Source: Myxococcales bacterium
GTDB taxonomy: Bacteria; Myxococcota_A; UBA796; GCA-2862545
Direction: 5' to 3'
Assembly (NCBI GenBank): GCA_019634415.1
Contig: JAHQVJ010000175.1
Coordinates: 1 to 64,000 of the forward strand
DNA: 64,000 bases
A program made the translations under genes and the position numbers. Under the pieces are notes generated by a model. That model had not been told where the DNA came from. It did not search any database and saw only the letters and a program-made list of their open reading frames with translations. Every line of letters begins with the position of its first letter. Position 1 is the stretch's first letter. Positions 17,008-25,251 of the stretch are shown here, in pieces.

Positions 17008-18629
17008 AGCACCACCCACCGTGGATGCTGCAAGAAGGCAGCGAGCATCAAGGTCCACGCCTCCTCGGGGGAGCGCGACCGGCTCAGGGTGTCCAGCAGC
17101 GCCACGTCCCGGTCCACCGCTTCGCTTCCCTCCTCCACGACCTCCCCCAAGATACGCAGGTGCCAGTACGCCAGCTGTCGACGAACGCTCCGCTCCTCGG
17201 TGGGTGCGCCCTCCACGAACAGGTCGCGACGACCTGCCGAGTGCAGCTCCCGCTCCGCCGCGAACGAGGCGGCCTCCTCGGCGAGCCACGCAAGCGCCAG
17301 CTCCCGCGTGGGTAGCGCGCCAGGCTCCGGGCCCACGATGCGCCAGCCGTCGATGCCCCCCATGAGCGTCTGGTAGCCGTACCGATCGGTCGTCCCCAGC
17401 TCCACCGATCCCCAGCCAGCACCAGGCAGCGCCCGCCAGCGGTAGCCCGTGATCGCCTCGATGGTCCGGACCATCTGCTGCGGACGCACGTGGGCAGCGG
17501 GTGCTGCAGCGGAGGTGGGCGCGAACCTGGGGTGGGCCACGATGTCCGCCAGCAGCTGCCGGGCATCGTAGCCCCCGTCCACGAACCGGCGCGTCAGCTG
17601 CCGCTCCAGATCCGCCGGAACGTCGCGCTGCGGGATGCGAGCCAGGTACGACCAGAAGCGACGAACGGTGCAGCTCGCGAAGCGAGGATCGCGGGCGATG
17701 GTCTCCCCCAGGTCCGACAAGCTCGCCACGGGCTCACCGTACAGCGCCGCGGGGGGCAGGCCGTGGACCTCCCGCTCGGCCTCGAGCTCTGGCCGCCAGT
17801 AGGCCAGCGGATAGCAGTAGTCGGCGTGGCTGCCCGCACAGTCGGCCTCGTGGGCCTGTGCCACCTGGCCCGGTAGGGTGTAGGGCGCCAGCCCCCAGAA
17901 GGTGCTGGCCAGCGGATCGAGGATGGCATGGCAGGCCACGCAGTCGGGATCGGTCCGGACCGCCTCCTCCTGGAAGCGAGGATCGATGGCACCCGCGGCC
18001 GTCCTCGTGGTGACGTCGTCGCAGAGCAGCGCGTTGGCCACCACCGTGGCGCGGCTGCGGTGGAAGTTGAAGTTCCCCGTGGGATGCCGCTGCCACAGGG
18101 TCGTGCTCGACAAGATCCCCGCCGCCGGGCGCCCGTCGGGCCACACCGACTCCTGCCAGGTCGGCCCCTCCGGATCATGGGCCGGACCGTAGGCGGCCGA
18201 CACCACCGCATCGGCCATCACCATGTTGGTCGTGACGATCTCCGTGTAGGGTCGATCCGAGATCACCACCTGCTCGATCAGCTTGAGCGGTGCTTCGTCG
18301 AGGCTGGCTGCCACCTGGCCCGCCGAGTATTCCGCCAGCGGCCCCACGGGCGGCATCTTGTTCTGGGTGTCGAACCGCACCAGCAGGCTCTCGGCGTGGA
18401 TGTCGCGCACCAGTGCACCGATGGCCTCGTCGTCCTGGCTCCAGGCCTGCACGAGCGCTGCAACGGCACCGGGGTCGCCGCGAACCCGCTCCACCTCCTC
18501 GGGAGCGGGCGGCCTGCTGCGCAGCCGGATCGAGGCGCGCAGCAGGTGGTCCGAGGCCGCGTCCGCGACGAACGGATCCGACGCACACGAGGTCCAGATC
18601 ACCCAGGAGAGCAGCGTAGCAGGCAGCAC
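17004..18629 (-). CDS. DUF1588/PSD-type cytochrome-like exported protein
   Basis: This 541-residue protein begins at GTG 18627-18629 with a hydrophobic signal ending in W-T-S-C, a plausible lipobox. In the middle is C-V-A-C-H (DPDCVACHAILDPLAS), a c-type-haem-like CxxCH motif typical of DUF1588-type proteins. The C-terminal third has the FVDGGYD-x-RQLL region found in DUF1585/DUF1800 partners. It overlaps the DUF1501 gene by 4 bp, which is the classical two-gene arrangement. It lies 7 bp after the MaoC gene. Function is unknown; a surface or periplasmic redox role is a family inference. Confidence 0.75.
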   Translation of the reverse strand: MLPATLLSWVIWTSCASDPFVADAASDHLLRASIRLRSRPPAPEEVERVRGDPGAVAALVQAWSQDDEAIGALVRDIHAESLLVRFDTQNKMPPVGPLAEYSAGQVAASLDEAPLKLIEQVVISDRPYTEIVTTNMVMADAVVSAAYGPAHDPEGPTWQESVWPDGRPAAGILSSTTLWQRHPTGNFNFHRSRATVVANALLCDDVTTRTAAGAIDPRFQEEAVRTDPDCVACHAILDPLASTFWGLAPYTLPGQVAQAHEADCAGSHADYCYPLAYWRPELEAEREVHGLPPAALYGEPVASLSDLGETIARDPRFASCTVRRFWSYLARIPQRDVPADLERQLTRRFVDGGYDARQLLADIVAHPRFAPTSAAAPAAHVRPQQMVRTIEAITGYRWRALPGAGWGSVELGTTDRYGYQTLMGGIDGWRIVGPEPGALPTRELALAWLAEEAASFAAERELHSAGRRDLFVEGAPTEERSVRRQLAYWHLRILGEVVEEGSEAVDRDVALLDTLSRSRSPEEAWTLMLAAFLQHPRWVVL

Positions 18630-18636
18630 TCTTGCA

Positions 18637-19095
18637 CTATGACACGGCCTCGCGACGGTCGCGGAACAACACCGTCCACGTGCCCGTGATCACCACCGTG
18701 TCGTCCTGCTTGACGATGTCGGACCGAAACACCACCACGCCCTTGCCCCCCTTCGACGAAGGGTTCATGGACTCCACGGTGAGCTGGAGCCGGATGGTCT
18801 CGCCGAAGAACACGGGGGCCTTGTACTCGAAGGTCTGGGCCATCAGCGCCAGGGTCGTCCCCTCGAAGATCCCCAAGGTCTGGCCCAACCCCGTGGAGAT
18901 CGAGGCCGACAGCATGCCGTGGGCGACGCGCTGCTCGAAGGGCGTCTTGGCGGCGAAGGTGGCGTCGGTGTGCAGCGGGTTGAAGTCACCCGACAGTCCA
19001 GCGAAGGTCACCACGTCGGCTTCGGTGATGGTGCGCCCCTGACTGGTGAACGTCTGCTCGACCTGGAAGTCGCTGAAGTAGTGGCCTCGTGGCAT
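18637..19095 (-). CDS. MaoC-like (R)-enoyl-CoA hydratase
   Basis: The 152-residue hotdog protein starts at ATG 19093-19095 behind GGAGGG. It contains the hydratase-2 motif (FAGLSGDFNPLHTD, with D37, N39 and H42), which carries the catalytic Asp and His of (R)-specific enoyl-CoA hydratases. It would hydrate trans-2-enoyl-CoA to (R)-3-hydroxyacyl-CoA, linking beta-oxidation to other fatty-acyl pathways. It heads the leftward unit with the DUF1588/DUF1501 pair, although no functional tie to them is apparent. It is divergent from the MopE-like gene. Confidence 0.9.
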   Translation of the reverse strand: MPRGHYFSDFQVEQTFTSQGRTITEADVVTFAGLSGDFNPLHTDATFAAKTPFEQRVAHGMLSASISTGLGQTLGIFEGTTLALMAQTFEYKAPVFFGETIRLQLTVESMNPSSKGGKGVVVFRSDIVKQDDTVVITGTWTVLFRDRREAVS

Positions 19096-19233
19096 GGCAT
19101 CCCTCCGGGCCCGCGGAGTTAACACGGACCTCCTCGGGCAGTGACGGTGGTCCGGGGGCGCGGGCATGGAGATGTGCTCAGCACAGGATGGCTCAACATC
19201 GGCTACAGTGGCCGCCGTCTACCGAGGGACCCA

Positions 19234-20910
19234 ATGCGCGCACTCTACCTCACCCCCCTTGCGCTCCTCATCGCCTGCAGCGGCGACGACACGCAGGAGA
19301 TCGAAGGGCTCGACTGTCCGGAGTCAGCTCTGATCCTCGTCTACTCCGACGCCGACAATGATGGCTACGGAGCGCCCGGCACGGAGAAGCTGCTGTGCGA
19401 AGTCCGCCGGGGATTCGCCACCAACGACGATGACTGCAACGACTTCCTCGCGGGTGTGAACCCGGGAGCCATCGAAGCCTGCGACGGCATCGACAACGAC
19501 TGCGACAGTCAGGCCGACGAAGGGCTGCGCGAGGCCATCTTCTACCTCGACGCCGACAACGACGGCTTCGGAGACCCCGACCCGTCCGTGGGCGTGACCG
19601 CCTGCGTCGCTCCCCCCGGCTACGTGGAGAGCCGCCAGGACTGCGACGACACGAACGCCGGCGTGAACCCCGACGCGAACGAGGTGTGCGACGGCATCGA
19701 CAACAACTGCAACCTCTTCATCGACGACGAGGACCCGTTCCTCGATCTGAGCTCTGCACCGATCTACTACGAGGATGCCGACGGCGATACCTTCGGGAAC
19801 ATCGACGTCACCTTCGTGTCGTGCCTCGCGCCCGAGAAGGTGGTCACGGTCCTCAACGGTGACGACTGCGACGACACCAATCAGACCATCAACCCGACGG
19901 CGCAGGAGATCTGCAACACCGTCGACGACGACTGCGACCAGCTGATCGACGACTCCGACGACTCGCTGGACACCTCTGGTCAGTCCATCTGGTACGAGGA
20001 CGCGGACCTCGACGGTGCAGGCAACCCCAAGATCTTCGTGGAGGCCTGCTTCCAGCCCTGGTTCCACGTGTCCAACGCCGACGACTGCGACGACTCCGAG
20101 CCCCTGATCCAGGGTCCGGCGGAGTGGCTCCTCGACTCGGACGGAGACGGATTCGGCGCGGGCGAGCCCACCAAGCCCCTGTGCGCAGGTCCCACCACGG
20201 ACCACGTGCTGGCCATCATCGGCGTGGACTGCAACGACGGCAATCCGTTCACGTCGCCCAACGGCACCGAGATCTGCGACGCCGGCGAAGACAACGACTG
20301 CGACGGCCTCGCGGACGATGCAGATCCGAGTCTGGACCCTGCCTTCTCGGACACGTTCTACTTCGACCTCGACGGCGACACCTACGGCGACCCGAACGTC
20401 ACCGTCCAAGCCTGCTCGCCGCCCGTGGACTACGTGGCCGACAACACCGACTGCGACGACGACGATCTGGACATCAACCCCGGCGTCACCGAGGTCTGTG
20501 ACGGCATCGACAACGACTGCGACACCGACGTGGACGACGACGACGCGGACGTCGACCTGACCACCGCCCGCACCTGGTGGGCCGACTTCGACGGAGACGG
20601 CTTCGGCGACACCAACCAAGACGCCATGTCGTGCTCGCAGCCCCTCGACTTCGTGGACAACGATCTCGACTGCGACGACAACGATCCCGACCAGCTCGTG
20701 GACGGACCGTGGCTGGAAGACACCGACGGCGACGGCGTCGGCTCCGGAACCCCCAGCGCCGCTCAGTGCACCGCCCCCGACGTGGGCTGGGTGCCCGACT
20801 TCTACGGCGTGGACTGCGACGAGACCAACACGGACATCTTCCCCGGCAACACCGAGATCTGCAACAACGGTGTCGACGAGGACTGCGACGGAATCGATCC
20901 GGCCTGCTGA
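19234..20910 (+). CDS. MopE-like Cys/Asp-repeat lipoprotein
   Basis: The 558-residue precursor starts at ATG 19234 (site GAGGGA) and has a lipobox L-I-A-C. The rest is eight units of about 60-75 residues built on Y-x-D-A-D-x-D-G-x-G, D-C-D-D-x-N, and V-C-D-G-I-D-N-D-C-D. This Cys- and Asp-rich pattern is shared with MopE-type surface proteins and myxobacterial repeat lipoproteins. It suggests a calcium-stabilised, disulfide-bonded rod on the outer membrane. Units 4 and 7 lack the second half (the CDGxDNDC part). Copper binding is known for MopE itself but cannot be assumed here. It is followed by a hairpin. Confidence 0.85.
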   Translation: MRALYLTPLALLIACSGDDTQEIEGLDCPESALILVYSDADNDGYGAPGTEKLLCEVRRGFATNDDDCNDFLAGVNPGAIEACDGIDNDCDSQADEGLREAIFYLDADNDGFGDPDPSVGVTACVAPPGYVESRQDCDDTNAGVNPDANEVCDGIDNNCNLFIDDEDPFLDLSSAPIYYEDADGDTFGNIDVTFVSCLAPEKVVTVLNGDDCDDTNQTINPTAQEICNTVDDDCDQLIDDSDDSLDTSGQSIWYEDADLDGAGNPKIFVEACFQPWFHVSNADDCDDSEPLIQGPAEWLLDSDGDGFGAGEPTKPLCAGPTTDHVLAIIGVDCNDGNPFTSPNGTEICDAGEDNDCDGLADDADPSLDPAFSDTFYFDLDGDTYGDPNVTVQACSPPVDYVADNTDCDDDDLDINPGVTEVCDGIDNDCDTDVDDDDADVDLTTARTWWADFDGDGFGDTNQDAMSCSQPLDFVDNDLDCDDNDPDQLVDGPWLEDTDGDGVGSGTPSAAQCTAPDVGWVPDFYGVDCDETNTDIFPGNTEICNNGVDEDCDGIDPAC

Positions 20911-20919
20911 CCGAGTGGC

Positions 20920-20949
20920 GGCCGGCCATCCACGACGGAATGGCCGGCC
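20920..20949 (+). terminator. GC-rich hairpin after MopE-like gene
   Basis: A 10-bp perfect stem (GGCCGGCCAT / ATGGCCGGCC) with a 10-nt loop starts 10 bp after the stop codon at 20910. No U-tract follows, so it may be a terminator of the weak GC-rich type or an mRNA 3' stabiliser. Confidence 0.5.
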
Positions 20950-20980
20950 ACTCCCCGGCACGCGGTGGTAAGTAGCAGGT

Positions 20981-21682
20981 ATGAGCCAGAAGCTGGTCTA
21001 CGACGGACTGCAGCGATGCCCGTACCTCGACGGCCGAGTGGCCCGAATGCCGCTGTACCGCCAGCTACGGCGTCTCACCCTAGACGAGGCCGACCAGCGA
21101 TTCGGCAACGCCGAGCGTCGCGTGGGCACCTGCCTGTACCGGACCTCCTGCCCCACCTGTCAGGCCTGCGAGGGGATCCGGCTCCCGGTGGCGGATTTTC
21201 GCCCCAGCAAGTCCCAGCGTCGCGTGCTCAAGCGTTGGCGGGACCACGTGCGGATCGAGGTGGGCCCGGTGACCTTCACGCCGGAGAAGCTGGCGCTGTT
21301 CAACCGCCACAAGCAAGAGCGTGGGCTCGTGGCCGATGACGACGGCGAGATGAGCGCACTCGGCTACGTGAGCTGGCTCGTCCAGTCCTGCGTGCTCACC
21401 ATCGAGATGCGCTACTTCTTCGACGAGGAGCTCGTGGGCGTGGGCGTGGTGGATCTGGGACGCGACAGCGCGAGCTCGGTCTACTTCTACTTCGATCCCG
21501 ATCGCAGCGACCTGTCACCGGGCGTGTTCTCGGCGCTGCAGGAGATCGAGCTGTGCCGCCGCTCGGGCCGGACCTACCTGTACCTGGGGTTGTACGTCGA
21601 GGACTGCCGGCACCTGTCCTACAAGGCTGCCTACCGTCCTCACGAGCGGCTGGTCGACGGAGACTGGCGCGCCTTCGACTGA
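20981..21682 (+). CDS. bpt: aspartate/glutamate leucyltransferase (N-end rule aminoacyl-tRNA-protein transferase)
   Basis: The 233-residue protein matches the bacterial Bpt/ATE1-like family. Features are CPYL near the N-terminus, YRTSCPTCQAC followed by R-L-P-V-x-x-F-R-P-S-x-S-Q-R-R, and the C-terminal G-R-T-Y-L-Y-L-G-L-Y-V-E-D-C-R-H-L-S-Y-K. It transfers Leu from Leu-tRNA to N-terminal Asp or Glu, marking proteins for ClpAP degradation. The ClpS adaptor and Aat are not in the window. The start is ATG 20981. DoxX follows after 22 bp. Confidence 0.93.
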   Translation: MSQKLVYDGLQRCPYLDGRVARMPLYRQLRRLTLDEADQRFGNAERRVGTCLYRTSCPTCQACEGIRLPVADFRPSKSQRRVLKRWRDHVRIEVGPVTFTPEKLALFNRHKQERGLVADDDGEMSALGYVSWLVQSCVLTIEMRYFFDEELVGVGVVDLGRDSASSVYFYFDPDRSDLSPGVFSALQEIELCRRSGRTYLYLGLYVEDCRHLSYKAAYRPHERLVDGDWRAFD

Positions 21683-21704
21683 TAGTCTCCCGGCGGGAGG
21701 CCCC

Positions 21705-22046
21705 ATGCGCGTCATCGGACACATCTTCGCCCTCCTCCTGGCCTTGGCCTTCGCCGTCGCCGGGGGCTCCAAGATCCTCGGAAACGAGATGCACGTCGAG
21801 AACTTCACGCGGTGGAACTACCCGCTGTGGTTCATGACGCTGACGGGTGTGCTGGAGCTGCTCGCAGCGCTGCTGGTGTTGATCCCCTTCACGCGCCTGG
21901 TGGGTGCGGGGCTCCTCGTGGCGTTGATGGTGGGAGCCACGGGCACGCACGTCATCAATGGAGAGATGCTGCAGAGCGTGCCGGCTGCCGTTCTGGGCCT
22001 GCTGGCCCTCGCAACCGGGCTGATGCGCCCGCGCAGGCAGGACTGA
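21705..22046 (+). CDS. DoxX family membrane protein
   Basis: This 113-residue, four-helix membrane protein has the DoxX pattern A-G-x-x-K-I-L-G near residue 20 and L-E-L-L-A-A-L-L-V-L in the third helix. DoxX proteins are small inner-membrane proteins linked to quinone or thiol redox and surfactant-related stress in some bacteria; the biochemical role here is not known. It follows bpt by 22 bp and precedes the TPR gene by 5 bp, so the three genes look like one transcript. Confidence 0.85.
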   Translation: MRVIGHIFALLLALAFAVAGGSKILGNEMHVENFTRWNYPLWFMTLTGVLELLAALLVLIPFTRLVGAGLLVALMVGATGTHVINGEMLQSVPAAVLGLLALATGLMRPRRQD

Positions 22047-22051
22047 TCGCC

Positions 22052-22369
22052 ATGGATCGCGTCGCACAGCTGCAGGCCTTCCTCGAGCGCAAGCCCACCG
22101 ACCGCTTCGCGCTGTACAGCTTGGCCCTGGAGCTGAAGAAGGCAGGAGACGTAGCCGGAGCCCAGCAGCTGTTCGATCGGCTGCTCCAGGCACATCCCAC
22201 CTCTGGCGCCGGGCACTATCAGCACGGTCTGCTGCACTACGATCTCGACGAGCTGGATGCGGCCCGCGCCGCCTGGACGTCGGGGCTACAGGCCCTCGAG
22301 GGACAGACCGACGCGGAGGCCCGTCGCTCCATCTCGGAGATCCAGGGAATGCTCGATCTCCTCGACTGA
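22052..22369 (+). CDS. small TPR-repeat protein
   Basis: The 105-residue cytoplasmic protein consists almost entirely of tetratricopeptide-like helices (ALYSLALELKKAGD, FDRLLQAHPTSGAGHYQHG, LDELDAARAAWTSGL). It should mediate protein-protein contacts. It starts 5 bp after doxX at ATG 22052, without a strong ribosome site, suggesting translational coupling. Its TGA lies at the left arm of the first perfect palindrome, which may terminate the operon. Confidence 0.82.
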   Translation: MDRVAQLQAFLERKPTDRFALYSLALELKKAGDVAGAQQLFDRLLQAHPTSGAGHYQHGLLHYDLDELDAARAAWTSGLQALEGQTDAEARRSISEIQGMLDLLD

Positions 22370-22402
22370 TCGCGACAATCAACTCCGTTGATTGTCGCGA
22401 TC
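22368..22402. repeat. perfect 35-bp palindrome, copy 1
   Basis: A 16-bp arm (GATCGCGACAATCAAC), the loop TCC, and the exact reverse complement form a hairpin beginning at the end of the TPR gene's stop codon. It recurs 140 bp downstream. It could terminate transcription in both directions or be one end of a small mobile or REP-like element. Confidence 0.85.
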
Positions 22403-22507
22403 GAGCGGAGCGCGCCTGATCCGGGGTTGCAGTGGGACTGGAACGAGCGAGCGTGCGAGCGCGTGCAGGGAGTGCTGCAAGTCCAGGCGCGGAGCGCCAA
22501 CCTGTAG

Positions 22508-22542
22508 CATCGCGACAATCAACTCCGTTGATTGTCGCGATG
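22508..22542. repeat. perfect 35-bp palindrome, copy 2
   Basis: This copy has the same core as copy 1 (ATCGCGACAATCAAC-TCC and its reverse complement), with the outermost base pair changed from G-C to C-G. It lies 140 bp to the right, just upstream of the convergent DUF4261 gene's end. The intervening 105 bp contain no gene and hold partial inverted repeats (CGCGCCTG / CAGGCGCG). Confidence 0.85.
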
Positions 22543-22572
22543 GCAGCACCGAACCACCGGGCCGCCGCATGC

Positions 22573-23325
22573 TCAGGCGTTGCGCAGGTCCACCAACGCC
22601 ACCGACTCACCACTACCATTGGGGGAATCCACGTAGCGCACCGCAACCCGCTCATCGTCGGTTCGCCCCACCGTCTGCCCCTCGGGGATCTGCCCCTGAC
22701 CAGCGGTGTACAAGGCCAGGTCCAGCGCGAAGACCATCGCGTCGTTGCCCTCCCCTGGCCGCGCGATCACCCACAGGTTCGGGATCGACAGCTGCCCCAG
22801 ACCAAGCGTGAGCAGGCTCGTACAGCCGTCTGTCTCTCGCGCCACACTGAGGCCCGTCCAGAGCATCATGGGGGGGCTCCCCGCCGAGGCCACGTCGACG
22901 TAGAACGCTGTGGGGTGCGTGGCTGCGGCGTTGCCCTCGTACACAGCCATGGCTCCGCAAGCCTTCGCCACCGCGGCCACCACCCGCGTGTGCTGCCACA
23001 GCGACGTCATCGGGTCGTCCGCGTCCCCACCGAGAGAGGTCACCATCAGGTGGGCCTCGTGCGACGAGGTGTCCACCGGCCCGCCCGGGCCGAAGGCGGC
23101 GATGCTGAACCTGGCAGCCGACTGCGCCTCGTCAGTGGGAATCGGCGCTTGCATCACGGAGACGAAGACGGAGCAGTCCCCGACGGTCCACGCAAGCACG
23201 TCGTCCGAGGTATCGGTACGCTCCAAGGGAGGCATCCCTTCGAACAGCTCCCCGTAGGCAGCCTCGATGGCTCCAGGAGCGGGTGGGCGCGATGCATCCA
23301 ACAACACGAACGACAAACGGGTCAT
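22573..23325 (-). CDS. DUF4261-domain protein
   Basis: The 250-residue protein starts at ATG 23323-23325. A longer in-frame start at 23386-23388 exists but adds only a polar stretch. It lacks a signal peptide. The C-terminal half has the DUF4261 pattern: Y-V-D-V-A-S-x-x-x-P-P-x-M-L-W-T-G followed by R-x-x-x-x-x-x-x-L-L-T-L-G-L-x-Q-L. DUF4261 proteins are widespread but uncharacterised and often lie near suppressor-of-fused-like or immunity genes. None is recognisable here. It is a single gene between the palindrome pair and the prepilin peptidase. Confidence 0.75.
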   Translation of the reverse strand: MTRLSFVLLDASRPPAPGAIEAAYGELFEGMPPLERTDTSDDVLAWTVGDCSVFVSVMQAPIPTDEAQSAARFSIAAFGPGGPVDTSSHEAHLMVTSLGGDADDPMTSLWQHTRVVAAVAKACGAMAVYEGNAAATHPTAFYVDVASAGSPPMMLWTGLSVARETDGCTSLLTLGLGQLSIPNLWVIARPGEGNDAMVFALDLALYTAGQGQIPEGQTVGRTDDERVAVRYVDSPNGSGESVALVDLRNA

Positions 23326-23359
23326 GAGCCCCGTTAACCGCTCAGAATCGGGTGCCGAC

Positions 23360-24187
23360 TCACGGTAGCGTCCAGCCGAGCTGGACACTGATCACGTCGC
23401 CGTACAGCACGTAGGCCGCAGCCCCCAGCGCGAGGGGTGGCCCGAAGGGCAAATAGGGTCTGCGCCAGAGGATGGCCCACACCACGAGCCCCACCACGGC
23501 CCCCGCGATGCTGCCGAGCATCAGGCTCACGCTTCCGCCCACCACGCCGAGGAAGGCGCCCAGCATGCCCGCGAGCTTCACGTCACCCCAGCCCAGCGCT
23601 TCCTCGCCATAGACCAGGCGCGCAGCGCCTGCGATGAAGGCGAAGGAGCCGCCCCACACGGCAGCTCCCAGCGTGGCCCCTCGCCAGCCCACTGCCAGCC
23701 AGCCGTCGTACTGCAGCCACTCGAGCACCGCGTGGCCCGCGATGGCGAAGGGCACCGCGTACACGCTGGTCTCGTCCGGGATGATGCGATGACGAACGTC
23801 CACCGCGGAGGCCACGATGAGCAGGCAGAGCAGCCCGAACTGCAGCACCCACGCCCCCGCCGTCGCCGCATCGATGTCGTGCACCGACACGAACAGGTGG
23901 CGACACACCAGCCAGGCGAACACCGCCGTCAGGGCCTCCACCAGAGGGTAGAGCGGAGAGATTGGCGTGCTGCAGTGCCGGCAGCGACCTCGCAGGAGCA
24001 GCCAGCTCAGCACCGGAACGTTGTCGCGCCACTCCACCGGGGTCGCACACCGTGGACAGCTCGATCGCACCCACAGCGACCGTCCCTCGGGAATGCGAAC
24101 GATGGCGTTGGCCAGGAAGCTCCCGATGGCCAAGCCGTACAACACAGCGAAGGCCTGGGTCGACGCCAGGATCCACGACTCGCTCAT
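23360..24187 (-). CDS. pilD: prepilin peptidase (type IV leader peptidase, A24A)
   Basis: The 275-residue multi-pass membrane protein has the N-terminal G-S-F-L-A-N segment, two cysteine pairs (C44/C47 and C69/C72) of the cytosolic zinc-binding loop, and the two catalytic Asp residues: D130 in SAVDVRHR and D202 in GWGDVKLAG. It cleaves the leader from type IV pilins or type II secretion pseudopilins and often N-methylates the new N-terminus. No pilin or secretion gene is adjacent. Its start overlaps the aminotransferase stop by 4 bp. Confidence 0.92.
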   Translation of the reverse strand: MSESWILASTQAFAVLYGLAIGSFLANAIVRIPEGRSLWVRSSCPRCATPVEWRDNVPVLSWLLLRGRCRHCSTPISPLYPLVEALTAVFAWLVCRHLFVSVHDIDAATAGAWVLQFGLLCLLIVASAVDVRHRIIPDETSVYAVPFAIAGHAVLEWLQYDGWLAVGWRGATLGAAVWGGSFAFIAGAARLVYGEEALGWGDVKLAGMLGAFLGVVGGSVSLMLGSIAGAVVGLVVWAILWRRPYLPFGPPLALGAAAYVLYGDVISVQLGWTLP

Positions 24188-25251
24188 GTGGGGATCCCAC
24201 GCAGGACGTCCACGATGCGCTCCACCTCCTCCTCCGTCAGGCTCGCGCGAACCGGCAGCGCGAGCAGCCGCTCACACATCCACCTAGCCACCGGAGTCTC
24301 CCGATGCGGGAAGGACGTCAGCGCAGGCTGCTCGCTCAACGGCCGCCCGTAGTAGATCGCCCACCCCACCCCAGCGGCGTCGAGGTGCCGTACCAACGCC
24401 TCCCGATCCTCGGCGAGCACGCAGTACTGATGCACCGAGCAGCCCGGCTGGCGGGGCAGCGGGAGGATCGAGGCCGGAAGCGCCGCGTCGAAGCGATCCG
24501 CGAGCTCGCGACGCCGCTGCACCCGTCGCGCCACCTCGGGAGCGTGGGCCATCAGGACCGCCGCCTGGACCGCGTCGAGGCGACTGGCCCGCCCCACGCA
24601 GCCATCCATCGCCTGGTGCAGATCCGATCCCGTCGAGCCATGGTTCGCCAGGGCCCTCACCACGCGCTCCAGCTCGGGATCGTCCCCCAGCACGAAGCCC
24701 GCGTCTCCAGCCGCCCCCCACGTCTTGGTGGGGTAGGCGGACACGGCGGAGAGCACCCCGGTGCTGCAGCTGGGCACCGTGCCCACGGCTTGCGCCGCGT
24801 CGTCCACCACAGGAACCCCGAGGGCCAGCGGAGCGGCGCGGTTGCCGAAGAGGTGCACCGGAACGCAGCCGCGCGTGCGAGGCCCCACGGCAGCCTCGGC
24901 CGCCTGGGGATCCAGCAGCCCGTCGCGCCCCACGTCCACCACCACCGGGACCGCCCCCACGTTGACCACAGCTCCTGCGGTGGCGAAGAACGACAGGGCC
25001 GGAACGATCACCTCGTCGCCCGGCCGCACTCCCGCAGCCATCAGCGCCAGCATGAGGGCGTCCGTTCCGCTCGCTACACCGACCGCCCAGCGCCGCGAGA
25101 ACCACTCGGCTGCCGTCGACTCGGCACGCTGCACCCACGGACCTCCGATCCACCGGCCGGAGCGCAAGACCGCCTGCACGTTCCGCTCCGCTTCGTCGGC
25201 CACCTCCCGGTGGCGAGTCACCAGGTCCACCATGGGGATCGATGGAGTCAA
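24184..25251 (-). CDS. DegT/DnrJ/EryC1/StrS-type PLP aminotransferase
   Basis: This 355-residue protein belongs to the sugar-aminotransferase family. Signatures are G-x-W-I-x-G-P, GVASGTDALMLAL, D-D-A-A-Q-A, and the PLP-lysine in SAYPTKTWGA. Members transaminate keto-sugar nucleotides for surface polysaccharides or glycosides. A TTG at 25249-25251 overlaps the preceding stop codon (TTGA), like the ATGA and GTGA couplings around it, and is the start chosen; ATG 25233 is the alternative. No sugar-nucleotide dehydratase is adjacent, so the substrate cannot be guessed. Confidence 0.87.
   Translation of the reverse strand: MTPSIPMVDLVTRHREVADEAERNVQAVLRSGRWIGGPWVQRAESTAAEWFSRRWAVGVASGTDALMLALMAAGVRPGDEVIVPALSFFATAGAVVNVGAVPVVVDVGRDGLLDPQAAEAAVGPRTRGCVPVHLFGNRAAPLALGVPVVDDAAQAVGTVPSCSTGVLSAVSAYPTKTWGAAGDAGFVLGDDPELERVVRALANHGSTGSDLHQAMDGCVGRASRLDAVQAAVLMAHAPEVARRVQRRRELADRFDAALPASILPLPRQPGCSVHQYCVLAEDREALVRHLDAAGVGWAIYYGRPLSEQPALTSFPHRETPVARWMCERLLALPVRASLTEEEVERIVDVLRGIPT

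Noticed and set aside
19324-20961. Antisense frame of Val/Gly/Ala-rich translation across the MopE-like gene
   Set aside because: Mirror of Asp codons (GAC/GTC); no recognisable domain and the sense frame is well supported.
22368-22542. Palindrome pair considered as a short CRISPR remnant
   Set aside because: Only two copies, each a perfect palindrome with 16-bp arms, and a 105-bp interval far longer than a spacer; no cas genes.
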